A stretch of DNA of 64,000 bases from Periplaneta americana (lineage: Eukaryota; Arthropoda; Insecta; Blattodea; Blattidae): positions 207,278,529 through 207,342,528 of the forward strand of contig NC_091118.1 in NCBI RefSeq assembly GCF_040183065.1, read 5' to 3'. A program made the position numbers and the translations under genes. Below, piece after piece: positions 46,926 to 58,956 of the stretch. Numbering within the stretch: the first letter of the stretch is position 1; every line of letters starts with the position of its first letter. A model generated the notes under the pieces. It saw nothing but the letters and a program-made list of their open reading frames with translations. It did not search any database and had not been told where the DNA came from.

Positions 46926-47709
46926 CAATGCAGCACTCTGCTTCGGACAAATGGGTTCGGGAAAAAGTCCATTCGGGATTTTGGATTCGAAAATTTTGAA
47001 TTTACAAAAATGGACGAGAAGGACATATTTCACCAGCAATTGAGAAAGGTCAAGAATTGAACATATCTTAAAACATCCTTCACTTTCTGCCCTATTAGAA
47101 AAATCTCTGAGCATTTTCACAGTCTTCTTACTTTTAGAACACTTACATAAATTTCTGAGTACTTATATTAGAGTCTGCCAGTGCGTGGTATTTACACTGA
47201 ACTCTTTATTTTACCTTTCGTATGTGAAACAGTGGATTATGATATCGCAGAATGGGGTGTGTCACAAGTATGTGGAAATTAACATTTTATTAAATTACAT
47301 AGAAAGCATTGTGATTTTTTTTTCTCTCCTCCAGCCATATTCTTTTGGGAATGAATTTCTACTAATGAGATCGGGCAGACATGCGATGTTGCGTCATGTG
47401 GATGACGTTCTTCCGTGCAGCTTTACTTCCTATTATTATTATTAAAAATCCAACAAATAGAATACACACATCTTACGATTGAAAATATTCATATATCTGT
47501 CTTCCAATTTCTATGCAAATCGAGTGGTGTTCTCAAATCAACTTCTAGCTAGATGTGCGCGCATGTATGCAAGGGAATTCTATATGGATTGGCATGTTGA
47601 AGTAAAATCAAATATTCTGTCAATTTTCCATCGTATTATATTTATCAATCCTCATTTACTGGAATTCCTAAAAATTTACAACATCTGAAATGGGTTTACA
47701 AGACCTTAT
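46926..47709. other. Intergenic
   Basis: Nothing recognisable; frames at 46860-47120 and 47185-47445 lack motifs. Confidence 0.4.
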
Positions 47710-47829
47710 ACAGTGTGTTTCATTGTGATATCCCACCTTTTAAATAGTTCTATTGTTTGAATAAATAACAAAACACTAACGTGACCAAGTGCAAATGAGA
47801 GGTTATCTTTGGGAAAATAATGTGCACTT

Positions 47830-49860
47830 ACAAGATGAGCTAGAAGTGTCCCCCCTCCTTCTGGAGACACATTCTTGCAGGTTTCACCATGTTGCCAGAT
47901 ACATGCCTTAACATGTCTACATCGATATTGTTTAATTCGGCTGTGATGTCTGGATGGTTCATGGTCTGTTTCTCTAGACTCTTTCCTTGAGTTAACTCCA
48001 CAGAAAATAACGCGCTGACACCAAGTCTGGCGACCTTGGTGGCCACAGATCTTTAGACCTTGAAGATGGTACTGATATGTGCCATGGATTCATTTGGGGT
48101 ATGACATGTGGCGTCAGAATAATTTACAGTTACAAGATGAGCTGTAAGTGTCCCCCTCCTTCTGGAGACACATTCTTCCCCGTTTCACCATGATGCCAGA
48201 TACACGGCTCAACATATCTATATCGATATTGTTTATTTCGACTGTGATATTTATCCGGAAATCCTGGATAGTTCATGGTCTGTTTCTCTAGACTCTTTCC
48301 CTGAGATAACTCCACAGAAAATAACGCGCTGATGTGAAGTCTGGCGACGTTGGTGGCCACAGTTATTTAGAGATAATACGGGGGTTGAAAATGGTGCTGA
48401 TATGTGTCATGGATTCATTTGGTGTATGGCATGTGGTGTCACAATAATTTACAATTACCTCTAGACTCTTTCCTTGAGATGTGCTGACGTCAAGTCTTGT
48501 GACCTTGGTGGCCACAGATCTTTAGAGATAACACGTACCTTGAAGATGTTGCTATGTGCCATAGATTCATTTGGGGTATGGCATGTGGCGTCACAATAAT
48601 TTACAGTTACAAGGTTACCTGGAAGTGTCCCTCTTTCACTATATTGTCAGATACATGCCTCAACATGTCTACATCGATATTGTTTATTTCGGCTGTGATG
48701 TTTGTACGAAGATCCTGGATGGTTCATGGTCTTTTTCTCTAGACTCTTTCCTTTAGATGCACTAACGTCAAGTCTGGCGACCTTGGTGGCCACAGATATT
48801 TAGAGATAACACGTACCTTGAAGATGTTGCTGATATATGCCATGGATTCATTTGGGGTATGGCATGAGGCGTCAAAACAATTTACAGTTACAAGATGAGC
48901 TGTAAGTCTTCCTCTTCCTCCTGGAGACACATTTTTGCCCCCTTCACCATGTTGTCAGATACACGCTTCAACATGTCTACATCGATATTGTTTATTTCGG
49001 CTGTGATGTTTGTCCGGAGATCCTGGATCGTTCATGGTCTGTTTCTCTAGACTCTTTCCTTGACATAACTCCACAGAAAATAACGCGCTGACATCAAGTC
49101 CGGCGACCTTGGTGGCCACAGATATTTAGAGATAACACGGGCGTTGAAGATGCTGCTGATATGTGCCATGGATTCATTTGGGTGTATGACATGTGGCGTC
49201 ACAATAATTTACAGTTACAAGATGAGCTGGAAGTTTCCCCCTTCCTCCTGTAGACACATTAGTGCCCGTTTCACTATATTGTCAGATACACGTTTCAACA
49301 TGTCTACATCGATATTGTTTATTTCGGCTGTGATGTTTGTCTGGAGATACTGGATCGTTCATGGTCTGTTTCTCTAGACTCTTTCCTTGACATAACTCCA
49401 CAGAAAATAACGCGCTGACATCAAGTCCGGCGACCTTGGTGGCCATAGATCTTTAGAGATAACATAGGCCTTGAAGATACTGCTGTATGTGTCATGGATT
49501 CATTTCAGGTATGATATGCGACGTCACAATAATTTACAGTTACAAGATGAGCTGTAAGTGTCTCTCTTCCTCCTGGAGACACATTTTTGCCCGTTTCACC
49601 ATGTTGTCATATACACGCCTCAACATGTCTACATCGATAGCCTATTGTTTATTTCGGCTGTGATGTTTGTCCTCAAATCCTGGATGGTTCATGGTCTGTT
49701 CCTCTAGACTCTTTCCTTGAGATAACTCCACAGAAAATAACGCGCTGACATTAAGTCTGGCGATCTTGGTGGCCATAGACCTTTAGAGATAACACAGATC
49801 TTGAAGATGCTGCTGATGGGTGCCATGGATTCATTTGTGGCGTGGCATGTGGCGTCATCC
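47830..49860 (-). repeat. Tandem array of seven transposase 3'-end units
   Basis: The landmark TGGTGGCCA recurs at about 48038, 48351, 48506, 48784, 49110, 49438 and 49768, giving steps of 313, 155, 278, 326, 328 and 330 bases. On the minus strand a unit encodes, in varying repair, CHTPNESMAYISNIF, the catalytic block LWPPRSPDLT, then DITAELNNIDVDMLRHVSGN and the end ARMCLQKEGGHF. The 155-base unit has lost its middle. Steps nearest the single-copy gene part are the most regular. Confidence 0.9.
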
Positions 49861-50068
49861 TGTTGAAAATATTTCTTCGTAAATTCATATCGTCTAATTG
49901 CTCCACGAAATCCGTGAAAATGTTTTCATAAACATCACTATTTAAAGTTTCTTCAAATAAAATTGGTCCAATGATCCTGTGACAGGATACTGCACACCAC
50001 ACTGCAGTTATTTCTGGATAAAGTAATGTCTCGTGGTACACATTAGGGTTCTCTGACTCCCACACCAT
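49751..50068 (-). pseudogene. Transposase central fragment (DDE)
   Basis: Minus-strand frame starts MVWESENPNVYHETLLYPEI and continues TAVWCAVSCHRIIGPILFEE and VYENIFTDFVEQLDDMNLRR, the mid-domain of mariner-like transposases with DUF4817 HTHs. It frameshifts at the QDDATCHT-type catalytic block, from which the array starts. About 105 residues, versus roughly 350 for a complete protein. Confidence 0.75.
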
Positions 50069-50374
50069 TGTGTTTTGAGGAATTACATAGCCTGAGATAT
50101 GAATGGTTATATGATAACAATGAACATTTTAAAAATATATCGAAAGCAATCTGCCATCTGTCGGCATCCAATGAAACTTCCGATTTCGTGCATCAGTTCA
50201 ATGTACTTACAATTTAAAATTCGCCTATGGAGGCAGAGTTTTAACTAATTAAAAATTGGGATATTCCACTGAAACACCCTGTAGAAACAGAAATAAGAAG
50301 TAAAACGTCCATTAAGACTTTAATATAAATTTATCAAATATGTAAATACACTATATCAACTAAACAGGATTTCA

Positions 50375-50560
50375 CCGTCCATAGAATTGGTGATAGCGAA
50401 ATGGCATTTGACCAGACGATACGAAGGTTTAGGCAGAAATTACTGCCAGAGAAAAACCTCGGAAAAACCCACTCCAGTAATCAATCCAAAAGAAATTCTA
50501 AACCACACCCAAGATCATCTCCTGATAAGTAGGCTAAGCTTTGTCAGAGGCCTCGTGGGA
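50375..50560 (-). mobile_element. Decayed SINE family S-IV
   Basis: Shares the body of 52640-52858 (GAATTGGTGATAGCGAAATG, AAAACCTCGGAAAAACCCA, CAGTAATCAATCC), but the tRNA-like B and A boxes are degraded beyond recognition. Confidence 0.45.
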
Positions 50561-51139
50561 ATGTGCCTAGAGGGGAAATATTACAATATACCTATCAGAT
50601 ATGGTTTTTGTCCCCCGTCGTGTAACTCCCTTTAATACGAAAATAAAAAATACATAAGAAATAAGCAAAACCCATGACTCAACATTACTGATTTTCGCAC
50701 AAAACTATGTTCTTTGTTTGATTGATTTTTCAATTTATACAGGGTGCATATAAAATAATGTTACAAACGACATCATAGTCATCATAACTAATAAACGTTA
50801 TTTAATTCTGTTTGGAACTTTATATTTATAAAACATGAAAATTCTGTTATTCCACCTCCACAACACCAAGTCCCTCGAAACCACCATAACTATACCACAT
50901 TAACGCCTATCATCTCAATACTTCACCACTGATACTACCACTTCTCTCGCCAACATCGCAACGACGCATTCTTCGCCCCCACCACTATCTCGACCACCTC
51001 TCCAACACTATCTCGAGTACCTCTATGCCATTACCACGACTAATTTTTCGAAACCACAAAGACCACTTCCAGCCGCCATAACCACGACCATTACCACCTC
51101 CCCATCATTTCCTTCACGATCACTTCATCATCACCGCCA
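50561..51139. other. Intergenic with a solo transposon-like terminus
   Basis: TATACAGGGTGCATATAAAA at 50737 looks like an ACAGGGTG-type terminus without a partner. From 50850 the strand becomes C-rich (CCACCA words), grading into the minisatellite. Confidence 0.35.
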
Positions 51140-51790
51140 AGACCACTCCCTTATCATTATGCAAACCATTTCCCCATCACCATTATGACCACCTCCTTAT
51201 CATTATGTAAACCATCTCCCCATCACCACCAAGATCACCTCCTTATCATTATGTAAACCATCTCCACATCACCACCAAGACCACCTCCTTATCATTATGT
51301 AAACCATCTCCCCATCACCACAAAGACCACCTCCTTATCTTTATTTAAACCATCTCCCCATCACCACCAAGACCACCTCCTTATCATTATGTAAACCATC
51401 TCCCCATCACCACCAAGACCACCTCATTATTATGCAAACCATCTCCCCATCACCACCATGACCACCTCCTTATCAATATGTAAACCATCTCCCAATCACC
51501 ACCAAGACCACCTCCTTATCATTACGTAAACCATCTCCCCATCACCACCAAGACCACCTCCTTATCATTATGTAAACCATCTCCCCATCACCACCATGAC
51601 CACCTCCTTATCCTTTTGTGAACCATCTCCCAATCACCACCAAGACCATCTCCTTATCATTACGTAAACCATCTCCCCATCACCACCAAGACCACCTCCT
51701 TATCATTATGTAAACCATCTCCCCATCACCACCAAGACCACCTCCTTATCATTATGTAAACCATCTCGCCATCACCACCATGACCACCTA
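51140..51790. repeat. 46-bp minisatellite, about 14 units
   Basis: Unit ACCACCTCCTTATCATTATG followed by TAAACCATCT and CCCCATCACCACCAAG. Variants substitute ACG for ATG, or ATGACC for AAGACC. Strong C-over-G strand bias. Flanking sequence to 51960 continues in degenerate CCACCA words. Confidence 0.9.
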
Positions 51791-52146
51791 CCCGCTACCA
51801 AAATCACTACCACCTCCCTTGCTAATACCACCATGACCGTCTTCTTTGCCATCACCACAACGACCACCTCCATCGCTACTACAACTATTACCTCTACCAA
51901 AAACACGACCACAATACCCCCTTTCATCAACACGACCACAATACCCCTGTATTTCATATGAACCCACATTCATAAAAATGTTAAGAAAATTTAATTCACA
52001 GAGTGAGGAAATTGATTTTCAGGCACAAAAAAGTTAATATTAGTGATTTCTAAGGTAAAAATTTGTAGTCCAAGCTTTTTTTTTATATATCGGGAAAAAA
52101 TTTACAGATATTTTAACTTGATTAATTACCAACGTTGTATCAACTA

Positions 52147-52618
52147 CTCCTGTTATATTACCGCATGTTCTGTATAGTTATGAAACTTGGACTCTCACTT
52201 TTAAGAGAGGAACAGAGATTAAGGGTGTTTGAGTATAATGTGCTTAGGAAAATATTTGGGGGTAAGAGGGATGAAGTTACAGGAGAATGGAGAAAGTTAC
52301 ACAACACAGAACTGCATGCATTGTATTCTTCAGCTGACACAATTAGGAACATTAAATCCAGACGTTTGAGATGGACAGGGCATGTAGCATGTACGGGCGA
52401 ATCCAGAAACGCATATGGAGTGTTAGTTGGGAAGCCAGAGGAAAAAAAGACCTTTGGGGAGGCCGAAACTTAGATGGGAGGATAATATTAAAATGGATTT
52501 GAGGGAGGTGAGATATGACGACAGAGACTGGATAAATCTTGCACAGGGTAGAGACCGATGGCGGGCTTATGTAAGGGCGGCAATAAACCTTCGGGTTCCT
52601 TAGGAGCCAGTAAGTAAG
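52147..52618 (+). pseudogene. LINE-A copy 7
   Basis: Very short: starts near [11 protein letters not shown] (here already frameshifted), open through [39 protein letters not shown] and RLRWTGHVACTGE to 52473. A frameshift follows in the poly-A of GRPEEKK. Ends GTTCCTTAGGAGCC plus TAAGTAAG. Confidence 0.8.
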
Positions 52619-52639
52619 TAACAATTACTCAGTAATTCA

Positions 52640-52858
52640 GAGTCGATGACTTTGGTGATAACGAGATGATATTAGGCGAAATGAGTCCCAGGATTCACTA
52701 TATTTTACCTGACATTCACCTTACGGTTACAGAAAACGTCAGAAAAAAACTCCATCAGGTAATCAGACCAAGCGGGAATCGAACCCACGCCTGAGGACAA
52801 CCTCGGATCATCAGGCATACGCGCTACCGCCTGAGTTATGCAGGTGGCTTACAGATGT
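52640..52858 (-). mobile_element. SINE family S-IV with clear A and B boxes
   Basis: Minus strand: head CATAACTCAGGCGGTAGCGC (A box), then 45 bases later GTGGGTTCGATTCCCGC (perfect B box), then body CTGATTACCTGATGGAG and CCGTAAGGTGAATGTCAGG. Immediately 3' of LINE-A copy 7. Confidence 0.75.
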
Positions 52859-52989
52859 TAATAAAGTCATTATTGTAAAGCTTAGAGACTGTGAGAGAAA
52901 TGATATTTCAGGTGATGGTGAGAAAAATGATATTTCAGGTAATGGTGACGAAAAAAAAAAATTTTGTTTCTTGTTATTTAATTCGTGTT

Positions 52990-53665
52990 ACGTAATAGTA
53001 ATATGCGTTACAAGAGCGGCATGTTGAAGTTTTAATTTCCGAGAATTTAAAGAAAACATACCGCTCGTGTATCGTACATTATTTTGTGCGAAGATCGTTT
53101 ATTACATACCTGAAAGAGGAATTTCTAATTAGTTGCAATGAAATCTCCATCTTGGTTTCTGTTCAATGACGGCAAATTTGCAAAACAAAAATATCTATCT
53201 TCAACATTGTTCCTATAAAATGTTTTCTGTGTTTACTATATTCTAGCAGGCCGTGATATACGTCTGTCTTTCCCCTCCCCCCCAAGTCTATGATGAGTCT
53301 GGAATCTTGTTGATTTTTTCACGGCTTCCTTAATGTTACTTGCATCACGAATGCAGTAACTTTAGTGGAGTTGTAGAGTTTACTTAATTTTTTCAAATAT
53401 TTAAAAACAATAATTAACACTGCAATTTAGGTGAAATTGCAGTGGTAAGTTTCCAATTTATAATTATTACTATATTGAACGTCTCTAAAAATAATATGTT
53501 AAAATCCTAAAGCAGTAAAATCAATATGTCTCTTAAGCGGTAAGACGAGGAAAATTGTTATGTGTGTTAGGTTGGGAATACTGAATGTGGAATTTTAGAC
53601 TTTCCGCGGATTGGTTTTGTACGGAAACCAAGCAAATACGTACGATCTCGTACAAAATAATTTTT
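52990..53665 (+). repeat. Dispersed repeat X, copy 3
   Basis: Same orientation as copy 2. A deletion of about 40 bases in the internal palindrome region (53025-53050) shortens it; the rest, including TTTTGTGCGAAGATCG and CTTCCTTAATGTTACTTGCA, is intact. Confidence 0.6.
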
Positions 53666-54725
53666 GTCTTTCTTGTTATTTAATTCGTGTTACGTAAATA
53701 TCTATGTGAATTTCAATGAACCTTGTATTATACCAGGCAAATGTCTTGCTTTGAAATGTGATGATGGTTATGATTATGAATCGTACTCTATACAGACTAA
53801 CGAAACACAGAAATCGTGTAATGAACGAGGCGATGATGAAAGGCGGAACATCGCAGGAGTAGACACGCCTCAAAGAAAGGAAACAACTGGAATGAAATAT
53901 GTCGTCAGATTACAAAACATTTGCATTGGAATCTAAATGCCTAGAAAGCCAATGCATCACCGTATTGTTTCGAGATTGGATCTGGAAATGAAATTCCATA
54001 ATGCTGACTACATATTTCAACGAAATGTATAAAGAAAACAATAAACACAAAACGAAACGAGGAAATGTTGCCATCAAAGTGAAATATGTGTTAAGAAAGC
54101 GATCCTACCGTAGCCAATGTTACAACAAATTCCTGGAATGCTGTTTAGAACTGTAAAATTTGTTTTGTGCTTTGTTTCATATTTCTATAACGCCGCATGT
54201 ATCCTTTTGTGTCCCTTCCGTGGCATTTCACAAATGTCAGACATTTAGGCACCTTGCAACATCATTATTGACGCCACAAAGACATGGCGGTGCACTGTAA
54301 CACTACCTACTGGTTTAAGGATCCCGGCGTTTGTTAACTCAATTTATAGGCACCATTCTCAGTTATTAATGACGGCTTAATGTGTTGAAAATTGCTGTAA
54401 GTACACAAGACAATTTACCTCTCTACATCTAGAGAGAAGGTTGGGATGGGTTTCAAATAAATTATTTACTCCGTGTTTTACGATTTTCTCTGGGTTTTTA
54501 TCGTCACTGAATGGATGAAAAGTTCGGTCTGAACACATCTCAAGATGGTTTACTTCGAGCGCTTGAGTGTTACTTCTTGTATAATTCATACAGATTCAGG
54601 GCTCTTTCAATTTTTTTTTTAAGTTCTTTCTTAATCAACGAATACGAAAAGAAATTGCATTTAAATATATTTATTGATATACAGCCTTTCCCTGAATTTA
54701 TGCCGATATCAATACTAATAATAAA
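53666..54725. other. Intergenic
   Basis: A 90-codon plus-strand frame (53664-53936) has no motif or splice support. I see no repeat. Confidence 0.4.
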
Positions 54726-56113
54726 TCTGTAGCCGAAATTTTTCTGGTAATTTTCGATTTTCCAAAGATAATTGGTCCTAACATATATAATTAACCACCC
54801 TAAAACCGAAATTCGCTTTTTTGAAATTTTTGTTTGTATGTCTGTCTCGATGTTTGTTACCTTTTCACGCGATAATGGCTGAACCGATTTAAATGAAAAT
54901 TGGAATATAAATTAAGTTCGTTGTAACTTAGATTTTAGGCTATATGGCATTCAAAATACATTATTTAAAAGGGGGGGTTATAAGGGAGTGTGAATTAAAT
55001 AAATCGAAATATCTCGCTTATTATTGATTTTTGTGAAAAATGTTACATAACAAACGTTTCTTTAAAAATGATTTCTGATAAGTTTTATTCTTTGAAAAAT
55101 TTTGATAGGACTGATATTTAATGAGATAAATGAGTTTTAAAATTAAAATAACTGCCATCTAAGGCGGTGAATTGAAATAAAAAACAAAAGACTTCGTCTA
55201 TAAGGGGCCTTGTACACAACAATCGAAAGCTATGAAACATAGCCTACAGACAATGTTTCTGTGTTTGTACGAGTAAGAAGTAATATCGGAAGATAAATTA
55301 ACCGTTTTGTATAATTAATTATTATTTCATCATTGGAAAGTGTAGTTTCTCTGGATGGACATAATGCTATAATGTTATTACAGTAACTTCTGAGTGAATT
55401 GAGGACAAGCAAGATTAAAATAGTTTCTTATGCACAGAAAACTTGATAGGTTATTCTGTATATTCATTTCCTGTATTTCTTAAAATAATGTTTATGAATA
55501 TATTCATTTTTATCTCAGAGAATTAACGAACAACGAGAGTGTATTGATTTAGTATGCAGTAATAGTACGTTAGCTTAGCAATCCATTATTTTATAATTCA
55601 TATTTTAACTATGCTCAATTGAATCGTGTTAAAATACATAAAATATATATGCAATAAATGCAATGCAAAAAATGGGTAATGAGCCAAGCAGATTATGTTG
55701 CGCTGTTGTAAAAGCTGTTCCTCCTGAGATTCAAGAGCTCCCACAACAAATTAAAAACTTTCTAATTCGAGTACATCCGTTATCAACACACTTTTTACAT
55801 AATATAATATAATATAAACATAATAATCAATCTGTAGCCAAATTTTTTTTGTTAATTTTCGCTTTTCCAAAAATAATTGGTAATAACAATTAAGAAACAT
55901 GTTAAAGGAATTGTCATTGCACCAAATGATTGCTCTCTGGATCAAAATGATCGCATTTTAATATTTTAAATACAATTTAAATTAAGTAACATATTAAACG
56001 ATTTATCCTTCTATCAAACACGAATGTTCCCTGGATCAAACGTCCTATTTTAATTATGTAATTACTTTATATTTATTTCTAATGGGTGCAGCGGAGCGCA
56101 CGGGTACGGCTAG
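54726..56113 (+). mobile_element. Non-autonomous Helitron, copy 2, with nested second start
   Basis: Begins TCTGTAGCCGAAATTTTTCT and ends GGGTACGGCTAG before T, as copy 1. From 54726 to about 55710 it is collinear with 21675-22690. It then carries about 330 bases absent from copy 1, which include a second 5' end TCTGTAGCCAAATTTTTTTT at about 55833. The last 90 bases rejoin copy 1. No Rep/helicase gene. Confidence 0.75.
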
Positions 56114-56139
56114 TTACTAATAATTTGTCCCGAAACAAA

Positions 56140-56600
56140 AGAAGTTAGAAGAAAGCGAATTATTTCAGTTGAGTTTAAAAATTAAGAAATCAGCTTTAAA
56201 AAAAAAGAACAAGAAAGTATTTTATTTCAATTTCGTTCACAAATTTCAACATATTTTTCCTTTAAAACAAGAAACAAGAAGGGAAGTACTTTCAATTTAG
56301 CAATCATCCTTTGACAGAAAATAAGTTACAAGAAAGTTCACTGTTTAAAATTAAGTTCACACAATTTAAATAATTTTTGAAACGAAAGATTAACACAAAA
56401 AAGTATGTTACATTAATTTAGTTCACTATTGTTCAGATGATTTTCTTCTGAACCAAAAACGTTACAAAAACGAAGTAATTTAAATTTAGTCTTCCTACGA
56501 AACAAAGAAGTTATAAGAAAGAGCATTATTTATATTTTCTTCGCAGATTTTAATACTGTCTTTGGAGTAAAATAAAATTACAAGAAAGCGCATTTTGTCT
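56140..56600. repeat. Highly decayed minisatellite, about 8 units of 50-70 bp
   Basis: A word like GTTACAAGAAAG recurs about every 50-70 bases, each time followed by TTTAATTTAGTTCAC-like and CTTTGAAACAAAG-like text. Divergence among units is high, so it is old. Confidence 0.5.
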
Positions 56601-57330
56601 TTGTTTTTGTTTTCTTATGCTAGTGTGATGTATTTTTTGTGTTCTTGTGTTTGTGTTGTATTTCTACGTACCGGTATGTTTTTTGTAGCTCTGTTTTGTC
56701 TTTCTTATTATGTTGTCTATTATGTTAGGGCTGTATCCGTTTTCTTGTGCTATGTATTTGATTGTGTTTAGCTCTTCTTTGTAATCCTGTCGGTTCATTG
56801 GTATGTTGAGTAGTCTGTGTACAATTGTTCGGAATGCAGCTTGTTGATGTTGGCGTTGTTGTGGTTTTTTTTATTTTACTACTTTATTTTACGACGCTGT
56901 ATCAACATCTAGGTTATTTAGCGCCTGAATGAAATGAAGGTGACAATGCCGGTGAAATGAGTCCGGGGTCCAGCACCGAAAATTACCCAGCATTTGCTCA
57001 TATTGGGTTGAGGGAAAACCCCAGAAAAAACCTCAATTAGGTAACTTGCCCAGACCGGGAATAGAACCCAGGCCACCTGGTTTCGCGGCCAGACGCGCTC
57101 ACCGTTACTCCACAGGTGTGGACTTGCTGTTGTTGTTTGTTGTTATTGTTCTTATGGGTTTTCTGTAGATTCTGAATTTGTGTTTGTTGTCATCTTTTGT
57201 TATTGTGATGTCTAGGAAGTTCATGGATTTGTTACTTTCAATTTTAGTGTGTAGTGTAGCTTTGGGTGTATTTTGTTTATGTGTTGATGTAGGTTTTGAA
57301 TGTGTTTTAGTATAGTATACTATTCTTTTA
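56595..57330 (-). pseudogene. Penelope-like retroelement, RT thumb region, split by a SINE
   Basis: Minus strand: KHIQNLHQHINKIHPKLHYT, then SMNFLDITITKDDNKHKFRI and YRKPIRTITT. After the SINE come AFRTIVHRLLNIPM- and NGYSPNIIDNIIRKTKQ-type text, very similar to the 43-kb copy. The GIY-YIG domain is absent: homology ends near 56595. In the 57150-57330 part the frame is open. Confidence 0.75.
56883..57124 (-). mobile_element. SINE family S-I inside Penelope
   Basis: Complete S-I copy. The B box has decayed to GGTTCTATTCCC. Flanking words GTTGTTGT on both sides may be the target duplication, but local TTG repetition makes the exact length unclear. Confidence 0.8.
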
Positions 57331-58818
57331 ACTTTTATTTTACAATGTTTGCTTCGACAAACTTTACTATTTTCATTTTCTCGTGATGCACCAGCGGATT
57401 ATTCACGTCACACAAGTAGAAAATGGCTGCTCAATTGAAACAAAATCAATGTGTTACGAGAAAGTCCATTATTTTAATTTAGTCGAAGTTGGCGACATCC
57501 ACAGTAGCTGATGTAAACCAAGTGTGGTCTGTTATGTTTATATCTTTGTACAAAATATAAGTTAAATTTACCAAGATGTGAAAAAGCCATTTTGTCTTAA
57601 GCCGTTTCAATAATTTCACGTCAACTAAAGAATATCTCTCGGAAAATATTGCTGATCACATAAGATGCACTTTTACAAGTAAAGAATAAATTATATACAC
57701 ATGCAATGTTTTTTGTGAAACATTTTAACATATAACTGTATTAATAGCACCTGCTTGATTGTTTACTTTCAATCTCATGTGGGATTCGAACTCGTGCCCT
57801 AATGCACTCTTGGATCACAAATACAGCTCGTTTCTCCTTTTTCTGTTAACATATTATTTGTACTTTCGTGAAATATGATCGAAAATGTGAAGAAGAAGAA
57901 GAAGAAGAAAACATTTATGGTAAGGAAGTAAGATTCTTTTAGAAATAATAAATGTTCCTGACCCTCAGAATAATAATTGTGACTGGTAATTAACGAATGT
58001 ATAAAAGGGGTTTTTAGTGCTATAATTAAACTTGGTCCAAGAGGAATCCGATACGGTGGTGGGGCCATTAAGCGTAATTTATAGGGGTTGTAATTTTTAT
58101 TAGCTTTCAGTACCCAGATTGAGTTCTGAACATTTCATTAAACATCGTCGTTTTTCGTTTTTTTTTTTTTAAATACCCATTCCACCTTTTCCTGTCCCAC
58201 CTTGTACGCGGTCACTATACATTTCGTTTTCAGTTCGGTCCGCACGTCAGGATTATCTTATGCCACTACTCTTCTTCCATTTTATAAAGCAAGCTACACT
58301 CAATTAACTTCTTACTTTTCACAAAGAAAATAATATTAGTGATGTACGACAGCAAAGTTTTGATTGGAAAGAAAAGGGATCCCAATAACTATAAAGTGTA
58401 CAATTAAGATTTCTAATATAACTTAATAGAACTGGAAAATGCAGTCATTGAGGCAGTTTTCTTTTGTTTTACAAGGTTTACAAATATTGATCCAAATACA
58501 CACATTTTCAGTTTTAATGAAACAAAAGCTACTAATGTAAATTTATATAATATATCCTATTTTATTTGAACTTATATCTGTAAATATTTGTAATTACGGG
58601 TTACACCAATAATGCAGTAACAGCTTCTATTGAACTTCACCAAAGATATCTACATGAAAATTTCAAGACATTTCGAAAATCAGATCTATCATCATTACTA
58701 GTTCTGACGTACAACAAATATTATGTCCTTCCCTGAATGTGAATGGGGGGTGGGGGGGTTACATACGAAGTATCGGATTTTCCCAAAAGTATAAAACTTG
58801 AAACACAACACGGACACT
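57331..58818. other. Intergenic
   Basis: A short AAG run at 57890-57910 and a G run at 58745-58758; otherwise no recognisable repeat or coding signal. Confidence 0.4.
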
Positions 58819-58819
58819 A

Positions 58820-58867
<48 letters not shown>

Positions 58868-58890
58868 CATTATTATTATCACTGTAAAAA

Positions 58891-58955
<65 letters not shown>
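58819..58955. repeat. ATT microsatellite
   Basis: ATT units with a short unique interruption at 58880-58890; it ends exactly at the 3' end of the minus-strand LINE-A copy 8. Confidence 0.95.

Positions 58956-58956
<1 letters not shown>

Larger units (their letters stand above)
47710..50281 (-). mobile_element. DUF4817-type transposon with its transposase 3' end tandemly amplified
   Basis: Termini: ACAGTGTGTTTCATTGTGAT on the left and, in reverse complement, ACAGGGTGTTTCAGTGGAAT on the right, followed by ATCCCA and TTTTAA on both sides. On the minus strand the single-copy part (50068 to about 49860) encodes the central transposase. From 49850 down to 47830 the last third of the coding sequence is repeated in tandem. 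The N-terminal HTH is missing. Confidence 0.85.

Noticed and set aside
53664..53936. 90-codon plus-strand frame as a small gene
   Set aside because: No signal peptide, domain or splice context, and it starts at the edge of repeat X.
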